Assembly: GCF_012927205.1 (NCBI RefSeq)
Contig: NZ_JABBGC010000002.1
Location: 1,054,001 to 1,118,000, forward strand
DNA from: Chitinophaga fulva
GTDB taxonomy: Bacteria; Bacteroidota; Bacteroidia; Chitinophagales; Chitinophagaceae
Reading direction: 5' to 3'
DNA: 64,000 bases
The position numbers and the translations under genes were made by a program. Numbering within the stretch: the stretch's first letter is position 1; every line of letters starts with the position of its first letter. Shown here piece after piece: positions 60,378-64,000 of the stretch. The notes beneath the pieces are model-generated. The model ran no database searches and was not told the origin of the DNA. It saw only the letters and a list, made by a program, of their open reading frames with translations.

Positions 60378-60860
60378 TCAGGACTCCTGTAGTCTTTTCA
60401 AAGCCCGTGCCTCATGCTCCTGTAGTGGCAAAAGCTGTTCCTCCGTCAAAGAAGAGGAAGCCGGTATAAAAACAACTTTCGGATAATTGATAATCCTGCT
60501 GTACAGGGCCCTGGCCCTTGACAGATGAAAGTCGGAAGTGATGACCACCAATATATCAGGTTGCGCTTCAAGCACCAAATCTTTAGTCATTTGAAAATCT
60601 TCCATCGTATTGGAAGAAGGTGGACAGTCTAAAAAAGCGGTCTCAGGAACGTTTCTGTCCGTCAGGTACTTTTTAGCATAAAAATAATGAGGCTTGTCCG
60701 TTGTATTAAAGTGTTGACCAAAGCCGCCTGTGCAAACTACCTTAAAATCATTGTTGGCCTTGTAAAAGCTATGCGCACAGGCTAATCTGTCCTGCGCTAT
60801 CTGTGACAGGTTCCCCAAATGATCATTGGGGGCTCCCAATACAATCAATATTTTCTTCAT
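60378..60860 (-). CDS. YdcF/DUF218-family protein
   Basis: A 160-residue protein without a signal peptide or membrane segment, so it is the cytosolic or soluble type. ILIVLGAPNDHLG, CTGGFGQHF, DCPPSSNTMEDFQMTKDLV, VITSDFHLSRARALYSRI give the DUF218 Rossmann-like core, which includes the SanA/YdcF proteins linked to envelope or SAM binding. Function undefined. Monocistronic. Confidence 0.83.
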   Translation of the reverse strand: MKKILIVLGAPNDHLGNLSQIAQDRLACAHSFYKANNDFKVVCTGGFGQHFNTTDKPHYFYAKKYLTDRNVPETAFLDCPPSSNTMEDFQMTKDLVLEAQPDILVVITSDFHLSRARALYSRIINYPKVVFIPASSSLTEEQLLPLQEHEARALKRLQES

Positions 60861-61070
60861 AAAATTTGTTCCCGTTGTGCTGCCTTTAACACGATGAATA
60901 TAAAGATATTGTTCGACAACATCTCCCTACCATTCCTATAAAATAAAAATATTTATTGATATGAATTATTACAGCAGTTACACATGGTAACTTCACGGCT
61001 CAACCTATAATTTTTTCGCAAAACAACTGATCACTCGAAACCCGATTTTTAATTCCCACAAGACAAAGTT

Positions 61071-62192
61071 ATGAGCATTAACTCCCTCTACGTTGCGGGC
61101 GGCGTTGCCGTACTCCTGCTGTTTGGCGCATGTACCAAACAATTGAAAAACGATCTTTCCGATCCTTCCGATCCTTCAAAAAACCTCGTGGCCAATGGGG
61201 TTGCAGCTCCTGATCCGGATGGATCCAAGCTCCACACTTTCCTGAGAGCCAATGGCCCGGCGTATGAAACTTACACTGTCAACCTCCAGGAAAACGCTTC
61301 CTTTACCACCAAAGGTGGCCGGAAGTACACCATTTATCGTAACTCCCTGGTAAGACCTGACGGCAGCCCTGCTACCGGTCCCATCACATTCACTGTAAAA
61401 GAAATCAGCAATGCTGCCGGTATGATCTTCGCAGACAGGCCTACTGCCACCAACACCGGTGCGCCGCTGGAGTCTTTTGGCGAATTTTTTGTTGCTGCAC
61501 AACAGGGCGCCACCCCGCTCAGGTTGCGTAAAGACAGCGCCATCAACGTTCAGGCTCCGGCTAAAGTAGGTGACCAGCGCGTCCCGATGTGGAACGGTGA
61601 TACCTCTATTACCATCAACACCACTGGTTACAATTATGTAAACCAGCTGATCACCTTGTCCACTACCATCAGTGCCAACAAAGGCGTGGACTGGCAGCAG
61701 GTAACCAATCCCGCTTCTGCCTATGCCCTGTTTGATGGTACCAATGGCACCCTCAACTTCAGACTGGACAGCCTGATCAAATGGACCAACTGCGACAGGT
61801 TAATGAGTCTTCCGAACCCTAAAACCACTGTACTGGCCTATTTCAGCTCCAATTACAACCCGGCTACCGGTACCAGCTTTGGCGGCGAAGAGCCAACCAT
61901 GCTGTACTTCAAACCTACCGGTATCAACAGCATCATTAAATTCTACAATACCATCTTCACTCCCCCGGCGGGCTTTGAAGGTTTCTTAAGCTATCAGAAC
62001 GCCATTCCCGTAGGACAGAAGGGCACTTTCCTTGCCATCTCTTCTATTGGCGGCCAGTTCTATGCTGAACAGAAAACAGTAACGATCGGCGCTCCTGCTC
62101 CCGGCACCAATTACACCACCGTAACTTTCAATCCGGCTCCTGTTAGCGCAAGCACACTCGTTTCACTGATCACCAGCATGAATACCAAGTAA
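61071..62192 (+). CDS. Surface lipoprotein of unknown function
   Basis: A 373-residue lipoprotein (lipobox LLLFGAC, Cys21). After a low-complexity linker with the repeated Ser-Asp-Pro (SDPSDPSKN), the body is beta-rich: TVNLQENASFTTKGGRKYTIYRNSLVRPDGSPATGPITFTVKEI, then VGDQRVPMWNGDTSITINTTG. I recognise no enzyme motif. The pattern resembles beta-sandwich surface proteins of Bacteroidota. Monocistronic, with a strong terminator. Confidence 0.8.
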   Translation: MSINSLYVAGGVAVLLLFGACTKQLKNDLSDPSDPSKNLVANGVAAPDPDGSKLHTFLRANGPAYETYTVNLQENASFTTKGGRKYTIYRNSLVRPDGSPATGPITFTVKEISNAAGMIFADRPTATNTGAPLESFGEFFVAAQQGATPLRLRKDSAINVQAPAKVGDQRVPMWNGDTSITINTTGYNYVNQLITLSTTISANKGVDWQQVTNPASAYALFDGTNGTLNFRLDSLIKWTNCDRLMSLPNPKTTVLAYFSSNYNPATGTSFGGEEPTMLYFKPTGINSIIKFYNTIFTPPAGFEGFLSYQNAIPVGQKGTFLAISSIGGQFYAEQKTVTIGAPAPGTNYTTVTFNPAPVSASTLVSLITSMNTK

Positions 62193-62205
62193 TCAGGCAC
62201 AACAA

Positions 62206-62237
62206 AATAGCCGTTAACGGGTTGATTAACGGCTATT
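62206..62237 (+). terminator. Intrinsic terminator of the 61071 lipoprotein gene
   Basis: Perfect 12-base arms (62206-62217 and 62226-62237), 8-base loop, ending in a T run. Confidence 0.93.
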
Positions 62238-62290
62238 TTTCCCATTAATGTTGATATGGTATAAAAAATAGACAAGCATGTCTTTAATGC

Positions 62291-62325
62291 AAGGTTACAC
62301 CGCACGATAGCCGCGGTGTAACCTT
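62291..62325 (+). terminator. Second terminator-like hairpin
   Basis: Perfect 13-base arms (62291-62303 and 62313-62325), 9-base loop, then a C and seven Ts on the plus strand. It is the second plus-strand terminator within 100 bases and probably shields the convergent M57 gene from read-through. Confidence 0.85.
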
Positions 62326-62357
62326 CTTTTTTTCATGCATTTCCGGTGAGCGATGGA

Positions 62358-63182
62358 TTAACGATAGAGGTAATTTAATGCAATGATATCATTGGCATTG
62401 AAAGTGCGGTTGCCGCCATTGGAGCAGGCCAGCATCCAGGAGTCCGGATCAGGATCGCTGGGGGTACCGGGCAGGTACACGGCGCCTACTCCACCATCAC
62501 CTTCATCTATCGGATCGCCGCCGCAGCTATAGGAACGGTCCATATAGTCGGTATGGCGCATACCGATGCAATGTCCTATTTCGTGCTGGAGCACAGAACC
62601 TACGTACTGTACATTCGGGCTGCTGCCATATGCAGCCGGGTGGGTATTCATCTGGATAACATCAAAAGGATCTCCTGCATCAGTAGGGAAACCGGATGAT
62701 CCCAAAGTGATATAGCCGCCACTGGGACCTTCATAGAAGCCCTGGATGGTTATGTCCGCATTACCGCTGGTAATACGCTGGAACCGGATGCGCAGTCCCA
62801 ATGCGTTGTAACGTTGGATGGCCAGGTCGGTGCCTCGTACAAAAGCGGTTCCCAGGCTAACCACCTTTACGGTGATCGTGCGTGGCAGGCCGACTAACAG
62901 GTTATTGGTGGAATACTGTTCTGTTTTGGCTACTCTTACTTTCGTGTTTTGAGCTTTCCGGCTAAGTTCTTTTGTGCTAAGAAAAATATCTCCTTCTACG
63001 AGGTAACCACCATTTACGGCGTGTACATTGCTGGTACTGAAACCTTTTGCCTTGATCTGTGCTAATACGTCGTTGGAGATATTGGGTTTATCAACGCTGC
63101 CTTGTTTGTTGTCTTTCTGGCAGGAAGTGATGAATGCACCTGCCAACAGGCAGATCAGAAAAAAAATTGCTTGATTTTTCAT
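62358..63182 (-). CDS. M57-type (HEIGH) zinc metalloprotease lipoprotein
   Basis: A 274-residue lipoprotein (lipobox AFITSC, Cys21). The zinc motif is QHEIGHCIGMRHTDYM, HExxHxxGxxH. It is paralogous to the protease part of the 32797 protein (IKAKGFSTSNVHAVNGGYLVEGDIFL against IKKLGYSTHGVIRQDSGYIVEGDIFL) but ends at the catalytic domain without a lectin. Function: zinc-dependent surface protease; target unknown. A 7-base-arm hairpin at 63249-63267 lies in its upstream region. Confidence 0.87.
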   Translation of the reverse strand: MKNQAIFFLICLLAGAFITSCQKDNKQGSVDKPNISNDVLAQIKAKGFSTSNVHAVNGGYLVEGDIFLSTKELSRKAQNTKVRVAKTEQYSTNNLLVGLPRTITVKVVSLGTAFVRGTDLAIQRYNALGLRIRFQRITSGNADITIQGFYEGPSGGYITLGSSGFPTDAGDPFDVIQMNTHPAAYGSSPNVQYVGSVLQHEIGHCIGMRHTDYMDRSYSCGGDPIDEGDGGVGAVYLPGTPSDPDPDSWMLACSNGGNRTFNANDIIALNYLYR

Positions 63183-63705
63183 CGGTTGAGATTTTGGGTT
63201 TTGGATTTTAGATCGCTATCGTGTATGCATGAAAAAATAGCTTTACTATAGCTGTATTTCACAGCTAACGTTTAAGTATACACGCATTTTTCAGGTGACG
63301 GGAAAACCTTGATTATTCACCTGCAAATAAAATCATCATCATGATTCTTATGCGATGCATGTTTGGAATGATGGACAGATGGACTCTCCAGTGTAATCAG
63401 ATTTAAAAATGTGGGTTATTCAGATTTGCTTAAAGATTATGGCTCGTCGTTTGGGTTTTTATCGTGATTGTTTGCCAATATTACAGCTTTCTTATTACTG
63501 AAAAAAATATTTTGAAACGGGCACCGTCGTTTTTATCAGCAATGGTACAGCAGTATTCTGCACTACTTTGAAGTTTGATTTAAGCTGATTTTAATCACTT
63601 TTTAATTGCTTTTTAATTTGATTACGGGAGATGCCAAAATCGCTTACCTTTGCATCTTTTTAAGCCGCCCTGTCAAGGCCGGCGCACTATGCCACAAGCG
63701 TGTAT
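63183..63705. other. Divergent intergenic region
   Basis: About 520 bases between the M57 gene and the pseudouridine synthase gene. It is AT-rich. It contains a small hairpin (arms 63249-63255 and 63261-63267) and the promoter at 63619-63654. No gene otherwise. Confidence 0.5.
63619..63654 (+). promoter_or_regulatory. Bacteroidota-type promoter of the pseudouridine synthase gene
   Basis: TTTG (63619-63622) and TACCTTTG (63647-63654), an exact TAnnTTTG, spaced by 24 bases, slightly longer than usual. It lies about 50 bases before the start codon at 63706. Confidence 0.65.
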
Positions 63706-64000
63706 ATGACCGATGTAGAAGACGATTATCATTCATCTGTAGCAGCACTGGAGCAACAAACGAGCGCCGCCTTTTGTCGTTTTACAGACCAGGACACCGC
63801 CAGATCAATGGCGGATACACTCACCTTTAGCCAGGATGACAACATTCATCCGCTTTGTACAATTGCCGTTACAGAGCTTCAACAACATCTTGCCGGACAA
63901 AGTGAATGGAAACATAACTTCGGACTGGACAACAATGGCCATGGCGCTGTCATTGGCAAGATGTTCGGCGTACTGGTGGTACGCGCCCGGTGCGGAACAT
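63706..64000 (+). CDS. RluA-type pseudouridine synthase, N-terminal part (continues past the window)
   Basis: The frame from the ATG at 63706 stays open to the window end (98 codons). It resembles the N-terminal extension of Bacteroidota RluA-like synthases: DNIHPLCTIAVTELQQHLAGQSEWKHNFGLD and GAVIGKMFGVLVVRAR, a region preceding the catalytic domain. The catalytic Asp motif (HRLDxxTSG-like) is beyond the window. The likely role is pseudouridine formation in rRNA or tRNA. Confidence 0.72.
   Translation, partial: MTDVEDDYHSSVAALEQQTSAAFCRFTDQDTARSMADTLTFSQDDNIHPLCTIAVTELQQHLAGQSEWKHNFGLDNNGHGAVIGKMFGVLVVRARCGT

Noticed and set aside
1..64000. CRISPR arrays, tRNA or rRNA genes
   Set aside because: No regularly spaced repeats and no cloverleaf or conserved rRNA segments were seen in the intergenic regions.

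Overview
The window reads as a chromosomal stretch from a Bacteroidota bacterium, most likely a Chitinophaga-type member of the Chitinophagaceae. Supporting signs are a SusC/SusD pair, a GH19 chitinase with a type IX secretion C-terminal domain, many lipoproteins with the Cys-Lys-Lys style seen in this phylum, exact TAnnTTTG (-7) promoter elements, and small MKKKK...GG lanthipeptide-type precursors. I see no rRNA, tRNA, CRISPR array, transposase, integrase or phage genes. All family assignments come from reading motifs, not from searches.

Layout. 0-7 kb is a glycan-degradation block: a GH18 endo-N-acetylglucosaminidase-like lipoprotein, then on the minus strand a three-domain esterase, a DUF481 barrel and a GH95-like hydrolase. 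7-16 kb holds mixed metabolic and regulatory genes: a FabZ-like protein with an altered active site, an orphan response regulator, a methyltransferase, an SDR, a GNAT enzyme, and a GT-C glycosyltransferase overlapping a FAD oxidoreductase. 16-31 kb is an accessory and stress region: a minus-strand series of PEP-mutase-like protein, NTF2-like protein, AraC regulator, MFS pump, CatB acetyltransferase and DinB protein, then a second AraC regulator, a PVC-type haem protein, an S41 protease, two tandem small membrane paralogues, and RibD-like, VOC and GlxA-like genes. 31-37 kb carries a peptide transporter, an M57 metalloprotease with a ricin-type lectin, a beta-lactamase-like hydrolase and a MdaB/YgiN-type quinone pair.

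37-43.8 kb is a compact seven-gene plus-strand operon ending in a strong hairpin. It encodes an unknown small protein, a GMC oxidoreductase, a VioB-type ferritin-like protein, a cupin, a second unknown, an S8 protease and an S1/P1 nuclease. None has a signal peptide. I recognise no described system with this composition, and it is the best candidate for a new system in the window.

44-48 kb has a DUF4846 protein, a proline dehydrogenase and the secreted GH19 chitinase. 48-59 kb is a RiPP-flavoured region: three GG-leader precursors without visible modification enzymes, a decayed susC 5' fragment, a duplicated element upstream of two precursors, and an intact SusC/SusD pair. A minus-strand operon with an SPFH protein and two zinc-ribbon proteins, reminiscent of Bacillus YdjGHI, lies between the precursor copies. 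58.7-63.2 kb encodes surface lipoproteins, including a discoidin metalloprotease and a second M57 protease. The window ends inside an RluA-type pseudouridine synthase.
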